Shown here in pieces: positions 23,785 through 36,400 of a stretch of 64,000 bases of DNA; the stretch's first letter is position 1; every line of letters starts with the position of its first letter. The DNA is taken from assembly GCA_015350385.1 (NCBI GenBank), contig WNKI01000001.1, positions 3,682,489 through 3,746,488 of the forward strand. The letters run 5' to 3'. This DNA is from Aculops lycopersici (taxonomy: Eukaryota; Arthropoda; Arachnida; Trombidiformes; Eriophyidae). Under the pieces are notes generated by a model that worked only from the letters and a program-made list of their open reading frames with translations, was not told the DNA's origin and ran no database searches. A program made the translations under genes and the position numbers.

Positions 23785-23857
23785 TACGTAACGTAACGCA
23801 ACGCAACGCAACGCAACGCAACGCAACGCAACGTTTCGTTTCGTTTCGTTTCGTTTT
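23785..23857. repeat. Compound pentanucleotide (ACGCA)n-(TTTCG)n
   Basis: Two CGTAA units run into about eight CGCAA units up to 23833. The sequence then switches directly to about five TTTCG units. Two different pentamers sharing a CG step abut without spacer. Confidence 0.95.
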
Positions 23858-26800
23858 AAACGAGACCAGCAATCGTACGTAAGTGAGACGCCGAGTCGCC
23901 ATTGCAACTTGCAAGATTATGATCAACGCGGACAAACGTCGCCCTTCTATCCTCCGTCCCCTAAGCTTAGGACGAGAGACTTCGGATACTAGAGATTCCA
24001 ATGGCTCCTCGCATAGAGAAGGTTAGTTGCTGTTGTTTGCCCACTCGAGTACTAGTTGGCCAATTACTCCTTCAGCTTACAACCGCTAACACTTGCAGCT
24101 ACTCGCTCGCTCGCTCGCTCTCTCGCATACAAAAGGTCTTTACCTGTAAGCTGTGAGAGTTGAGGTGAGATGAGTATTACATGAGCAGCCAATTCAAAGC
24201 GAACCAAACTGAACCAACCGAAGCAATTCAATCAGTCTATTTGCTTTTCCCCGGCGCAGCTCGCTTGCATCTGACGGGCGATTTTTTGCCCAATCTCCAA
24301 GTTGCGACTCGTAACTCGCGATTCGCGATGCAGCCACCGAAACTACCTTCTAATTGTATTGTGCTGTGTTTTCTTCCTGTGAGCAAGAAAAACTCGCGCC
24401 CGTAACTCACATGCTGAATTCCAAAGTCTTCTCGCCATAATCTCGCGCTAGTTTAGCGAAACGGAAGGCAAAAAGCGGGCAAGCGAGCGAGCGAAGGAGA
24501 AAAAAGTGAGCCCAAGTTGAGGGCAAGTGGAATTGAATTTGCGGAATCCCAACTGGAGCAAGGTGGTTGTTGGTTGCGTTGCTGAGTTTAGTGCAGTGCA
24601 GCGGCGCAACGCCACGGAACGTAAGCCGATTGCGGGCGTCGCTCACAGGTGAGCCCCTGCTTGGTGCTAGTGTTTTTTCTGCTGCTCGTGTGCTTCTGTA
24701 AGTGCGCGGTGATGCAGCATATCAACCAGAGGAGAATAAGCGAAACAAAAAGTCCGATCTTTTTGCCAAACTTGCCGCCAAGCAACGAGCTTTAGGTTCA
24801 ATTTGCATGCTCCCTTCACTCGTTTGCCGGCCTATCGCTCGACTGGCTAACAAACTAACTTGCCCAGACAGAGGAGAGTGATTAGAGCCAGGAGCAAAGT
24901 GATGGCTTGATGTTGGTGCTTCGTTCGTTTCCATTGGTGCCACTAGCAGAACCGGCGAGTGGCAACCTCGGCCAGCTGATGCTCTAATGTGGTTGCGTCA
25001 CGCGACTCCCCACGCCACATAACATGGGACCACGGCGGCAGCGACGACGACGACGACGGTGACGAGGTTGCAAATTAAACTGAACGAAGCACAATGTGAT
25101 GCAAGTTGTCGGAGCTAACAAGTTGTTGCTGCTGTTGCTGTCGCTGTCGCTGTCTCAATTGCTCTGTTTTCATCTGCGAGTGTCCAGATTGAGGACCAAC
25201 AGCCAGTTGGCGAATGGGAGCGAACAAAGGCAAAGTTGGGTGAAAGGGAGAGACAAAGGACCGAGTTTCAGTTGCAAACATGAGGACTGCCGACACTGAC
25301 ACCCAAACAACCAACTGATCGGCTTTGTTGGTATCGGTTGTGTCGCGATGGTTGGTGCCAACAGACACTCTCTTACCTGCACTCCATCTCACCTGTCCAC
25401 CGAACAGACAAGCGAGCTCCTTAGGGCGGCCAATTAAGCGGAGGCAAAACCGGAGGAGTTGCTTGCCAGCTAAAGCAGCTAAGGTGTAGTGAATGAACTA
25501 AGTGAGACACAGGGATCATCTCTCGCACTCTCTTCTCCGCACTACTGTGGCATTGTTGTCTACCTCTACTACGGCCACTTCTATTACATTCATTCATTCA
25601 CCTGATCTGACTACTCGGGTTCCAATGGCGCGAGTGTCTCTATGGCTGGCAAGTTGGCAGCAGCTCAGTTACTTGCTCGCTCGTCTGATCCTCATTTGAG
25701 ATCTTAACGGATCCTCGGTATTTAGGGCACAACGCAACGCCAACCAAATGGCACAATAAACTTGCCAACCAGGTCCTTCCTTCTCTATTATCCTGCTACT
25801 CTCTTCGCCTTTCCATCGCGCCTCTCGCTCGCTCGGTTGCTTGTCAACTAATCCGATTTGTTGGTTATTGTACTTCAGGTGACTCGCTTAGTAAAGTTTT
25901 AGTTAGCATCACAACAACAACAACAAACGAGCTAACCGAGTTGCCGCTCGCTCATGATCTATGCCGGCCTGCCTGCCTGCCTAAAGCTTGAAGCAAACTG
26001 AGCCCCCGGAAGTGAGCGACTGCCTATTGGGCTCAAGTTGACGCTCAAGGTTGTAAATTCCCCAGTTAGATGATGAGCATAAAATAATAAAACTCGCCCG
26101 GCGTTCACTCCATATTCAATTCTGGTGTTGCAAAGTTTGGGCTAGTAAATTTGCAGTTTGCGATGCCTGTGATGTAGCCAATCGATCGCGAGGCAGTCGT
26201 TGTTACTCAACTGCATAACATCCAACTAAACCGAACCAAACCAAACCAAACTGACGGCACACTGATGAGCTCCGGCAAGAGAGCATCGGTGGCTTCTGGA
26301 GTTGATTAATTGCAAGCTGGGAGTTGGCAGTTGGAGGAGAAGCAGTGGGTTGAGTTGGAGAAGCGCAAAATTGCACCGCCAGCCAGCCAGTGAGTCAATC
26401 GGGAGGCCAGAGGCCAAATTAAAGTTTGCGCCCGCCACCGATTGGCCGGCACAAAGTTCGGATGCTCGAACAGCTCACAATTGGAACATTGAATAGAATA
26501 AAATAGAATGGCCCCATGATTTGAGCGGACAAAGTCTATTGCAGCAAACTGGTCATCATGAGTTACGTTGCGTTGCTTTGAATTACATTGCAGCTACCGA
26601 TTCCACCGCCGACGCCTTAGGTAATAAGCTCGCCCATTAGTGAGGCGCGAGGAGTAAGAGGAGGATCTAATTCCATTCGAATCAATCAAACTTGTCGCCC
26701 GTTGGCCAGTTTACTTGGCCATCGAATCTAGTGAGTTACTCTCGCAATTCTTCTGGCCACCGAATTCAATTCATCTTCGCGCTCGCGCCGGCTGTTGCCT

Positions 26801-29382
26801 TGGATTGAGTCGAGACTCCGCGGCGGCTTCTGATGGCCGGACTAAATTTAACTCTCACACTTTGGCCAGTTGCTCATGGGAGGAAGTTGCTACTTCGCAC
26901 CTCGAAAAGCTCGCGAATCGCTAGCACACAAATGGTAGTGGCGGCGATTGGATGAGATGAGATGAGATGACTCGAGCCCCTCAAAGTCTCAAAGTTTCAG
27001 AGTCCATCCATCAAGTCAACGCTAAGGCGCCAACCGGCGGCTCAAATTCGGAGCCATTTCGAAGTTGGTGCACTGATTTGCCTTACCACTATGTGTAAGT
27101 TGTATGTGTGAGTCAAGTGGCAACTCCAATCAACTCTCCTCTCATCATTGCAAGTTGCAGCACATTTCATCGGCCTCTGTTACGTAATCTCGCGCTACCG
27201 AATCCTTCTCAGGTCGAAATTCTAGTTTCGTTTCGTTTCGTTTAGAAACTACTCGAGATTTTGGCCAGGTAAGTTGCCATTTTGGCAAATAGGCAGGCTA
27301 ATGAGTGGAGCACTTAATTGTTATTGCTGTTGTTGTTGTAGTTGGCAAAGTGAAGCGAAACGAATGTTTACCTGGCCGAGTCCAATTGATAAAGACAACA
27401 ATGACAGCAGCAACAACAAGTGGCCGCTCCACTCGCTGTGTGGCTCTCAATGCTGCGGTGGCAATTGGAATCCCGAGCTCAATTAGACACAATTGTCAAT
27501 GGAAACTCCCGATGCCAATTGATTCCTCATCGGAATTGTTGTTGCTCTTGCTGTTGTATCCCGACGACAAGTGAAACATTTGCCTCGAATCCTGAAGCCA
27601 AGTTGAATCTTGGAAGCTTATCACTAAAGAGCAGAACATTTGCGGTAGTTCAAGTTGATAGAAGTGAGCGGCCAGAGCCGTTAACTCGCGAACCGAGCGA
27701 TTGAATTGGAATCAGACGAGGAGATAGCAGCGCAACAAGAGGGAGCATCGAAAGTTAGGATTGCAATTGAAATCGAGTATCGCAACTAAACTAAATAATC
27801 GGCGCCATTTATTTTGACTTCTACTAGTTGAGGGGAACGGAACAAAGTGAAAGTTGGAGCGGAGCCAAAAGACTAGCACTTGACACTAAAGTCTGCACAT
27901 AATCACCAAGTTATGCGCCAGCCAACCAGCAAGTCGAGGCGGAGCTAGCGGCTTCGCCTCTATGCGCACCGCCAATCGCTCAAAAGTGGCGTCTTGTGTC
28001 GCTCAGTTTGGTTGGCTAGCTAGCTGGCCAGCTTAACGACCGACTTTCGCCGTAGTGGTCTTCGTCTTGGGGCCTTGACGCCACTTGCCTGGCGCTCGAA
28101 TTGGGTGGCCTGCTCGCATTTCACTCGTCGTAGCGGCCGTTGCGATTCCTGCCGCTTCTGCTTTTGCGCATGCAGAAGAGAGGGGACATGATAATGATCT
28201 TGTTGTAAGATTCAGACGCTCAATGGGGAGCTTTGCCTTCGTATCGGAGCCATTGAGTTTAACGCGCGTGTTGCGGTGGCGCCGGCTGCTACTGCTGTCG
28301 CCGAAAGTGATCGTCGTTGTCGTTGTGGGTTGAAAATTTACGTAGGCCAGCGAGTGCAGTTGGCGAGGACGTGGCCAGCGGGCGGCGATATCAGCCTGCG
28401 CTTATCAGCAAGTCACACTTTTGCAGCAGCAGAAGCCGCGGTGGCAGCGACGACGACGGTCGCGTTAACGTTGGCAGCCAGCATCTACAGTGGCTACAAC
28501 CAGAAGAACAGCAGCCTAGCGACAGTTTTGCGCTTTAGAATCTCTGCGTTGGCCGGCCGTCTGAGAAATCGCGAGCCTCCCCCTCATCAGATTGCAGCCG
28601 AAAGTCTGACAGCTTGTGGTGTGTGCCTGCGAGCGCCGCGGGATCTCGCTTCAGATTTCAATCGAGCCTCTCGCGTCTCCTTTGGTTATGGTGTCTGTTT
28701 TATTTTATTTAGTCGAGCAGAGCGAAAACCCAGGGAGACTTGACATGACTAAACTCGGTGAGTAGTCCTCCATCTACTTGGCTACCTGCAGTTTTCGCTC
28801 GCTAAACCAACCGACCAAGCAACCACCCGAGCGCCCACGACCAATGAGCAGTTCGCCGGCCGAGTGCTCAAAATGCCACCGGCTGACAGGTGGTGCCGGC
28901 GGTGTGGTTGTTACAGGTGGTAGCGCAACCACTGACTGAGTGGCAAATGCGCGAGCCTAGTTATTGTTTACATCGACAGGTGAGTTTGCTGCTGCTTTTG
29001 TTGCTCCTACTTATGCGAAGCCAATCGCCGCGGTGAGGGGACGAAATATTATTCCTAAAAACCTACTGGCTACATTTCGCATGGCAACGAAGATTTCAAT
29101 ATTATCCTCCTCAATTTACCTGAGGTAATTGCACCTGAGTTGGCGAGTGGAGGATACCAGCAACCAGAGATAAACTGACAGTTTAAATCAACGCTCACGG
29201 AGCAATAGCAACACTATCCATCTTTATCTCACCGTCATTATTATATATTCATCTAATTATTATTAGATTGACACGCGAGAATCGAGACAGAGAGATAGAA
29301 AATTGACATAGACTTTTAGAGGAGAAGGTAAGATTCACACTATTACAACTCAAATCACAAAACCGCAAGCAAGACCAAACAA

Positions 29383-32304
29383 ATGCCCTTCAGTTTCTGT
29401 TGCTCCTGCGGCACCAGCAGCAACTCGCCCTCGCTCACCTGTGATACCTTTGCTCCCTCAGTTCCCGTTTGCCGCGAGCCCATTGAGCGCTTCATTGATC
29501 GGGCGCCCAGCCATTTCCTCGTTGGCTCACCCGATAGCTCGCACAGCTCCTCGTCGGCCTACCACTCCGCGTCGGTATATAGTAGTGGTAGTAATAGTAG
29601 CAGTAGTAGTAGTAGTAGTTGCGGTGGCACCAACGGTGGTCAAAATGGTCCACGATGTTCAATAGTGAGAAGCAAGAGGTACGAGGAAATTGAGCTCAAG
29701 TGTTACAGTTTGTCAGGTGGATGCGCGCTGGTTGATGCAAAGTGCGACTACCGAGTGGTCGCAGTGCACAAGCGACGGCTAGTTGAAGAGCAGCAACAGC
29801 TGACCATCAGCCGATCGACTGGCCGATTGCTCAAAGATGAGTTCAATATCAATGCAACTATCGCCAAACAAGAGCTCGACTTTGCCCGACTCTCGGCGGA
29901 GCTCAGCAATCAAATGAATGACCCGAGCGGGGATATAATGCGAAACATGAGCGAGAGTCGCGAGCTGCTCGATGTCAAGCCGGAATCCGTAAGTCTCATC
30001 CGGTTTGAGCTTGATCCGGAGAGCGGCCAGCTGGGCGAGCCACTGGAGGCGCCGCGTCCCATAGTCGAGCCGCTAGTAGAGTTTGCCGACGACGATAACA
30101 ATGACATTCAAATCTCCAACTTGAAGTTGATTTCAGATTTAAATGGAAGAGTTGGAAATGGAGACAGTGGACCGGTTGAAAGTGATGACTTTCAGTTGGC
30201 TATAAAAACCAAAGTCAACGGCAGCGACACTGACAACACTCTCACTAGAGCCACTACTAAGACTGCCGCTGCTGCAACTGTCAGCTCCGTGGATTCCAAA
30301 CCAGAGTCAAAGTCAAAGAGCAGTGGTAGCAATAGTGAGCAAAGTAAGAGTAGTAATTCAAGTGAAATTGGAGAGGAGCGCCGGCATTTGATGGCCAAAA
30401 TCAAAACAAAATCTAACCACCGAGACAGAGACTCGAGCTCGGCGAAATCCTCGAGCATTCGGAAGTCGATCAAGACAACTCAAGAGTCTCAGCACGCGTC
30501 GAGACAGCCGGCGCCCACAAAGCTCGTGCGGCGCATCAATAAACTGCTCGCCTACATGCAACTGGCGCCTTCCGGTCAATCCTCATCCTCGTCCTCCTCG
30601 TCCTCCTCGTCGGGGGCGCCGGCGTCTACGTCATCGAGTAAACGCACTAAAGTCAAGCAGCAGCAACAACAACAGCAGGCGTCTTGCCGGTGTCTTGACG
30701 TCGACGGAGAGACCGGACTGAGCAAACAAGTGACGACATCATCAACGACGGCTTCCATGAGAAAGTCCAGCAAGACCGCGTTTCCGGTCATGATCTCGTA
30801 CCAGCGGCAGGAGGGACAGACTTACGCTTTGGCCTTGAGGGAGGCACTGAACCATCTTGGTGTCGGCGTCTATGTGGATTTGCTCGAGATTCAAAGCGGA
30901 ACCGACTGGCAGGACTCGCTGAACGAGGCAATTCTAGCTTGCCGCGCGTTCGTGGCGCTCGTCACCCCGTCGTATGGGGAAACACTGTGGACTTCGCGCG
31001 AAGTTAAGCTGGCCGACGTCTTAGGCAAACAGATCATTCCAATCAACTTCGGCCAGGTGTGGCCGCCGCCCTCGTTGGCTATCCAATTTGCCACCTTGCA
31101 GTACATCTTTTGGCTCGAACCCGATGGACGCAATCCAAATGTTCAGCCTCAATTAAGTAACTTCAATATAGCAACCACTTGTTATGACGAGCGTTTGGTA
31201 GATTTCGGTAACGATTCTGAGCAAAACTGCGATCATGACCAACAAATAATTAGATGCCGCCGAAAAGCAGTCGCCGCCGCCACCACCACCACTACCACCA
31301 CGAGTAGCAAGTCCATTTCCAATGCTGTCAGCAAGGGAGCGGCGGAAAAAGCAACAAAGTTCAAGAGGAAGATTGAATTACAGCAAGAACAGGAGCAGCA
31401 GCTACTGCAGACTTCAATGCCCCAGTGGCCAGTGGGGTGCGTGGAAAGTGTGGCGCGCAAAATATTGCTTAGTATGGGAAATTATTCGATTGAATTCAAC
31501 GGCAACTCTGAGCGGCAGAAGAACATTGTTGCTGATGCCCAATGTGGCGACAATAGAATAAAATTGAGCGGAAGTGGAGATCAAACGACGGGTGCCAGGC
31601 GAAAGTTAACTCGTATCAGTTTGAACGGAGAGAAGCAGCAGCAGCGAGCCGATTCCGGTTATGACTCATCGCCGGCCTTGCAGGAAGAACTGGAGCAAAC
31701 GGGCAACTATATGACTATGGCCGAAGTGAGCCAGCTGAATTATGATGAAGACCAGCAGCAGCAGCAGCAACAACAGCAACAACTGAGCAACAACCACCAC
31801 CACCGAGTAGTAGATTCAAATGAACAACAGCCAGCTTTCAGTTGTAGACAGTGGCAGCAGTATGGAACTTGTAGTAGTGTCGATCGTCGCCATGATAACA
31901 GCAACGAATGTTACGACGATAGCCTAAATTTAAACTTGCAAGTAAAGAGAGGTGAAAACGTCGACAACGACGATAGCAGTAACAAGAACACCAACTATAA
32001 CAATGAGCGTCAGCGATTGACCGGAAGTGGCAGCGTCATCGCCACCAACGGGCGCTCGTCTTTTGGTGATAAAATTCGAGCGCTTGGTCTAGGGCGCCGA
32101 GGCACAAAATCTTTGAGTTCTAGTGGCAGCAATAGCAAAAAAGTTAATACAATTGTTGCAAAGGAGCAACGAGACGTAGATTTACCTGTGACAACAGGTA
32201 AGTCGGCATCGACGAAAGCTAAAACCAAGTCGAAGGAAGTCAAGTTCAAGTTGCGCTTGTCGAGCGAACTAAGCGGAGACACCGCCACCAAAGTGATGAC
32301 TTGA
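29383..32304 (+). CDS. Cytosolic TIR-domain protein with SARM1-like catalytic Glu and a YxxM motif
   Basis: The ATG at 29383 (context CAAACAAATG) opens 973 residues without intron; an in-frame stop lies about 57 bases upstream. There is no signal peptide or membrane segment. A TIR domain spans about residues 467-590. It starts FPVMISYQRQEG, has a BB-loop region reading VYVDLLEIQSGTDW, and a helix with W536-TSR-E540. In SARM1 and enzymatic TIRs the glutamate of this WxxxE motif is required for NAD+ cleavage, and the BB-loop region also looks SARM1-like rather than Toll-like. Downstream is a YMTM motif (776-779), the consensus for PI3-kinase p85 SH2 binding, as in BCAP-type TIR adaptors. The remainder is Ser-, Gln- and Lys-rich and probably disordered. 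No SAM, ARM, ankyrin or death domain is seen. NADase activity or an adaptor role is inference. A perfect donor (CAG/GTAAGT) inside the ORF at 32197/32198 could give another C-terminus. Confidence 0.85.
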   Translation: MPFSFCCSCGTSSNSPSLTCDTFAPSVPVCREPIERFIDRAPSHFLVGSPDSSHSSSSAYHSASVYSSGSNSSSSSSSSCGGTNGGQNGPRCSIVRSKRYEEIELKCYSLSGGCALVDAKCDYRVVAVHKRRLVEEQQQLTISRSTGRLLKDEFNINATIAKQELDFARLSAELSNQMNDPSGDIMRNMSESRELLDVKPESVSLIRFELDPESGQLGEPLEAPRPIVEPLVEFADDDNNDIQISNLKLISDLNGRVGNGDSGPVESDDFQLAIKTKVNGSDTDNTLTRATTKTAAAATVSSVDSKPESKSKSSGSNSEQSKSSNSSEIGEERRHLMAKIKTKSNHRDRDSSSAKSSSIRKSIKTTQESQHASRQPAPTKLVRRINKLLAYMQLAPSGQSSSSSSSSSSSGAPASTSSSKRTKVKQQQQQQQASCRCLDVDGETGLSKQVTTSSTTASMRKSSKTAFPVMISYQRQEGQTYALALREALNHLGVGVYVDLLEIQSGTDWQDSLNEAILACRAFVALVTPSYGETLWTSREVKLADVLGKQIIPINFGQVWPPPSLAIQFATLQYIFWLEPDGRNPNVQPQLSNFNIATTCYDERLVDFGNDSEQNCDHDQQIIRCRRKAVAAATTTTTTTSSKSISNAVSKGAAEKATKFKRKIELQQEQEQQLLQTSMPQWPVGCVESVARKILLSMGNYSIEFNGNSERQKNIVADAQCGDNRIKLSGSGDQTTGARRKLTRISLNGEKQQQRADSGYDSSPALQEELEQTGNYMTMAEVSQLNYDEDQQQQQQQQQQLSNNHHHRVVDSNEQQPAFSCRQWQQYGTCSSVDRRHDNSNECYDDSLNLNLQVKRGENVDNDDSSNKNTNYNNERQRLTGSGSVIATNGRSSFGDKIRALGLGRRGTKSLSSSGSNSKKVNTIVAKEQRDVDLPVTTGKSASTKAKTKSKEVKFKLRLSSELSGDTATKVMT

Positions 32305-32773
32305 CTTGTTAGCTTGAGATTAATTTACTAAGAGTTGATATGGTTGTTGGAGAGAGTGAGAGTCTCGTTTTCTCTCTTTCTTTCTTTATTATATTACATA
32401 TTAATAATAACAAGAAGAAGAAGAAGTGAGGAAATTCCAATGACGCACAAGGTTAACAGGTGTGTGCGTGTGCTTAGATTTGCATATTTCCACTCTCTCC
32501 CTTTCTAAATTTATTGAGCGACTCTCGCGCACACAGGTTGTTGGCGCTGCGCTTTTGCGATGGGCGTGGTCACTTTAATCCCCTCATTCTAGATTATTAT
32601 ATTTCTCTCTCCCTAATACACTCAAAGAGGCCAATTTGTCACCACAGTCGACTTTTAATGTGTGGACTTCGACTGTGCTATTTGGTCTCTGGGAACCGAC
32701 AAGTTGCATTTATTAGATGAGGCGCAGCGAAACTCGAGCCAACGAACCTCGATCCTCTTCTCCAGATTTTTCT

Positions 32774-32822
<49 letters not shown>

Positions 32823-33466
32823 TCCCTTTAAATAGAACGGCTAATTCTAACTGATTGAGTCTTGTCACGCGTTCCAACTTGAGTTCGTGGCAACGATGAT
32901 GAGAGCAACAAAAACAACACCAACGACAACGACAACAGCTCCGATAGCAACAATGGCCAATCCTTTTGCTGCTCTCCGTGCGCGCCCTTGAGGATTCCAA
33001 CGCTAGATTCCGAGTTATCGTTCGAAGCATTCGGCTTCGAAGGGACTAGGAGGCGAAACCTCAGGAAATTGCCCATTAAAATTTCAACGCTCTCATTGGC
33101 GCTCTATTACATGAGTCTAAACTTGACTTGCTGATGGCATCACGACTGTTGAACTTGTATGCCATAAGCAAAAATTTTGTGCAACTCTTGCGCTTTGAGA
33201 GTTCAACGTATTCTGCTTCCCCGCGTAGTCGTCGTCGTCGTCGTGGTTTTTGCAGTTTAGGGTGCGACTAGAATTACACAGTTGTCTTTGCAACTTCAAC
33301 AGTTTGACACTCTCCTTATCCCTGTCTGTTTCTAGTTTTCATGTTTATTAAGAAAAAAGACTTTTACCTCTCGAGTGAGAGGAGAAAAGAACAACGCGTT
33401 CAATCGATCTTGTTCTCATAATCTCACCCCGCAAACACATGTGACCACAACCATCATTAAGCAAAG
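32305..33466 (+). other. Spacer between the TIR gene and the aminopeptidase gene
   Basis: This 1.16 kb holds the 3' UTR of the TIR gene and the 5' region of the aminopeptidase. A (TC)n microsatellite lies at 32781-32819. I see no further gene. Confidence 0.6.
32781..32819. repeat. (TC)n microsatellite
   Basis: A pure run of about nineteen CT dinucleotides in the spacer upstream of the aminopeptidase gene. Confidence 0.95.
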
Positions 33467-36400
33467 ATGTCGAGTGTGATCAGTTGTACAGCAGCGAGTT
33501 ACGTGGACAGCGCGAGACGAAAGCGAAGACGACGGGCCGACAAGTTGTCTTTGTTGATGTCATCGAAGAGTTTTAGTTCCAGGTATTCGATTAGTAGATT
33601 ACCGTCATCACCGTTACAACATCAAATATTTGTAGCTTTAATAGTGGCCATATTGATTATTGTGTCGCCAAAACAACAACCACAACAAGTTTATTCCACT
33701 GCCCAATCAATCGGTAATAATAAATCTCCAGTAATTTACACCCATCAAGAGCAAAACTTGAACCACCCGTCGCAAGAGCACTTCAACCACCTGTTCCGAG
33801 AGCAAGATGACACTGACCCTTTTGAGCAACCAGCTCAGCATTCAAACTATCGCTCATTGTTCAAAAGATCGACGTTGAGACAGAATCAGCAACAAATTGA
33901 GGCAAACAAAACGTCGTTAGTTGATCAGTTATCACGTGAAACTAGCGGCGCTCGCTCGAAATCCAACTGTCCGCCGAGCGACTCGTCGCAGCAAAATCAA
34001 AACTTCACCAGCGACCATGAATCCTACTACCAGTCGGTGGGGTACATTCAGGACAAGGTTAGTGAGTTTGTGAGGCCGTCGTTCTATACAATTAGATTGA
34101 AGGTGGACCCAACGAAGCGGAAGTTCACCGGTCAGCTAATGATAACCTTGGAAGTGTCGGCAGTGTCGTCGTCGTCAACAGCAAGCGGCAAGTTGTCAAC
34201 AAGTGGCGGCGGCGGCGGTGAGTCGTCTAGCGGAAGTCAACTTCCGCTTGGTAGCTCAGGTGCGTCTTCGGCGCAAGCGCCTACGGCAGCAGCAACAACA
34301 ACAGGTGGCGGCGGTCAGAGGTATATCACGTTGCATTCGGGCGGAAACATCCACATTCGCAAGGCGTTCTATGTGTTCACCTCGAGGGGAAGCACACAAA
34401 TCCCAGCCACTCGCATTGGCCGCAATCCGGACAGTGAGCTGCTGACGCTTGACTTTTATCCAAATTACATAACACCCGGCCAGGGACTCTTGCTATTGGT
34501 CTACACTGGCCTCGTAAACGACACCGACTCGCACGGGCTCTTCGTGCACCGAAGCCAGAAGCCCCCGAAGAAGGTACAGTTGTCAGCTAAAGTATCAGCA
34601 TCAAAATCTTCATCAAATGCTAATGCATCGCCCATCGACGACTATGGACTGGCCACGCACATGGAGCCAAACTTTGCTCGGCGCCTGTTTCCCTCTTGGG
34701 ACGAGCCGCATCTAAAGGCACGATTTAATTTGATCGTTGTGCTCCCATTTCGTGGCTACCAATCTTTGAGTAACATGCCCGTAAAGCGGAAGTCAATTTC
34801 AGTCTCGTGCTCAGGCGAGCCCTTGCAGGAGATTGAGTTTCAAACCACGCCCACCATGTCCACCTACCTGTTAACTCTGGTAATTGGCCGCTTCGAGTAC
34901 ATTGAGTCCATAACGCCTAATAACTGCAAGGTGCGCGCTTACTTTTACGCAAACTACACGGCCTTGCAATTGCAACAGCAGCATCAGTTACACCCACAAG
35001 CTCCAACTTCGGCCTCGGGTGGTGTTAATTTACTTGGAGGCGAGAGTGGCGTTGGTTACCTAAATTCGAGTGGTAGTAGTGGTGCTAATGTTAATCAGCA
35101 GCAAGCACCGCTAACAATTAGAATCGGCAACAGTGCACCAAATTTAATGCACTCTCAAGTTGGCACCTCATTTACAGGTAGATCGGCAGACAACGACTCG
35201 AACACGAATGACCAACAAGCGGCGCCAATGGCAACGCAACAAGTGGTTAATCACCGTAGACAGGCGGCGCAAATGGCTTTGGATTTCGCAGTGAAAACTT
35301 TCGATCGGCTCGAGTCGCTGCTTAATGTCAAATATCCGCTGGCCAAATTCGACATGATTGCCCTTAGGGACTTTAACTCGGGCGGCATGGAAAATTGGGG
35401 CGCATCAATATTTCACGAGAATTACCTGCTGTGCGATACTAATTCTAGTCAAGCGGACATAAGAGTCAATGGCGGGAATAACAGGCCAAAGCGTTTGGTG
35501 GTTCCTCTTGTGGTGGCGCATGAGATTTCGCACCAATGGTTTGGAAATTTGCTGACAGCCAAGAGTTGGAATTACCTGTGGTTAAATGAGGGATTTGCAC
35601 AGTTGCTTATGTACGATGTTGCCGATAGCTTGTATCCGCAGGAAAACTATTGGCACATCTTCTACGAAGACTCGCGAGTGTCGGCGATGCACGAGGACGA
35701 GCTAGTCACCAGCTCGCGGCCGCTTGAATTCTCCATTCAAAATCAAGACGACCAATTGGGATTATTTGACCAGTTAACTTATAACAAGGGCGCCATGATG
35801 GTGCGCCTGTTGCAAATTTTAATGGGCCGCCGGCAACTCTTTGCCGGCCTGCAGCACTACCTGTTGAAGCACTCCTACGACTCGGTCACGTCGCACGATT
35901 TGTTTCAAGCTCTCGAGGAGTCGAGCGGTCGGCCCGACCGGCAGCTAGAATCAATCATGTCCAATTGGCTAACTCAAGACGGATTTCCCCTACTGTCTGT
36001 GAGGGTTTTCGACGTGAGCGACTCGTCGGATTCATATTACAGATTGGAAATTTCACAGGAGCGATTCACTTTGCTCTCGTCGCAAGTTTTGCGCGAGTCG
36101 CTGGCCACAGCCGCCGCCACTTCGCGGAGTCACAATGGCATCAGCAACGCCTCCACTTCCGGCTTAAAAAATGACAACTCATCATCGTCGTCGTCGTCGT
36201 CGTCGTCAACCGAACAAGACCTCGAGTGGGCCACTTGGAGTTGGTCAATTCCCGTGTTGCTAGCGAGCGAGTTAAATCCTGCCCCCGACTTGCTGGAACC
36301 TCTGCTGCCCTTCGAGACCGAGCCGTTCCCGAGCCACGCCTTCTATGCGACGTCGATTGCGCCAAATTTGGCCCGCGGCGTTGGATCGAAGATGGGCGAG

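Larger units (their letters stand above)
12771..29382 (+). other. Long non-coding stretch, first part of the inferred Ig-gene intron
   Basis: These 16.6 kb contain no ORF with recognisable protein character. What is present is microsatellite sequence (listed separately), a 28-bp palindrome, a sequencing gap, many GTAAGT/GTGAGT-like sites and G/C-rich patches near 28.0-28.9 kb. A short ATG-MTKL segment ending at a GTGAGT donor occurs near 28745-28758 and could be a tiny 5' exon, but no partner was identified. The promoter of the downstream TIR gene probably lies in the last kilobase or two. Confidence 0.5.

Noticed and set aside
28276..28743. 155-residue plus-strand ORF upstream of the TIR gene
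   Set aside because: Composition follows local G/C-rich trinucleotide repeats. There is no domain-like pattern, and it more likely overlies a promoter or 5' UTR.
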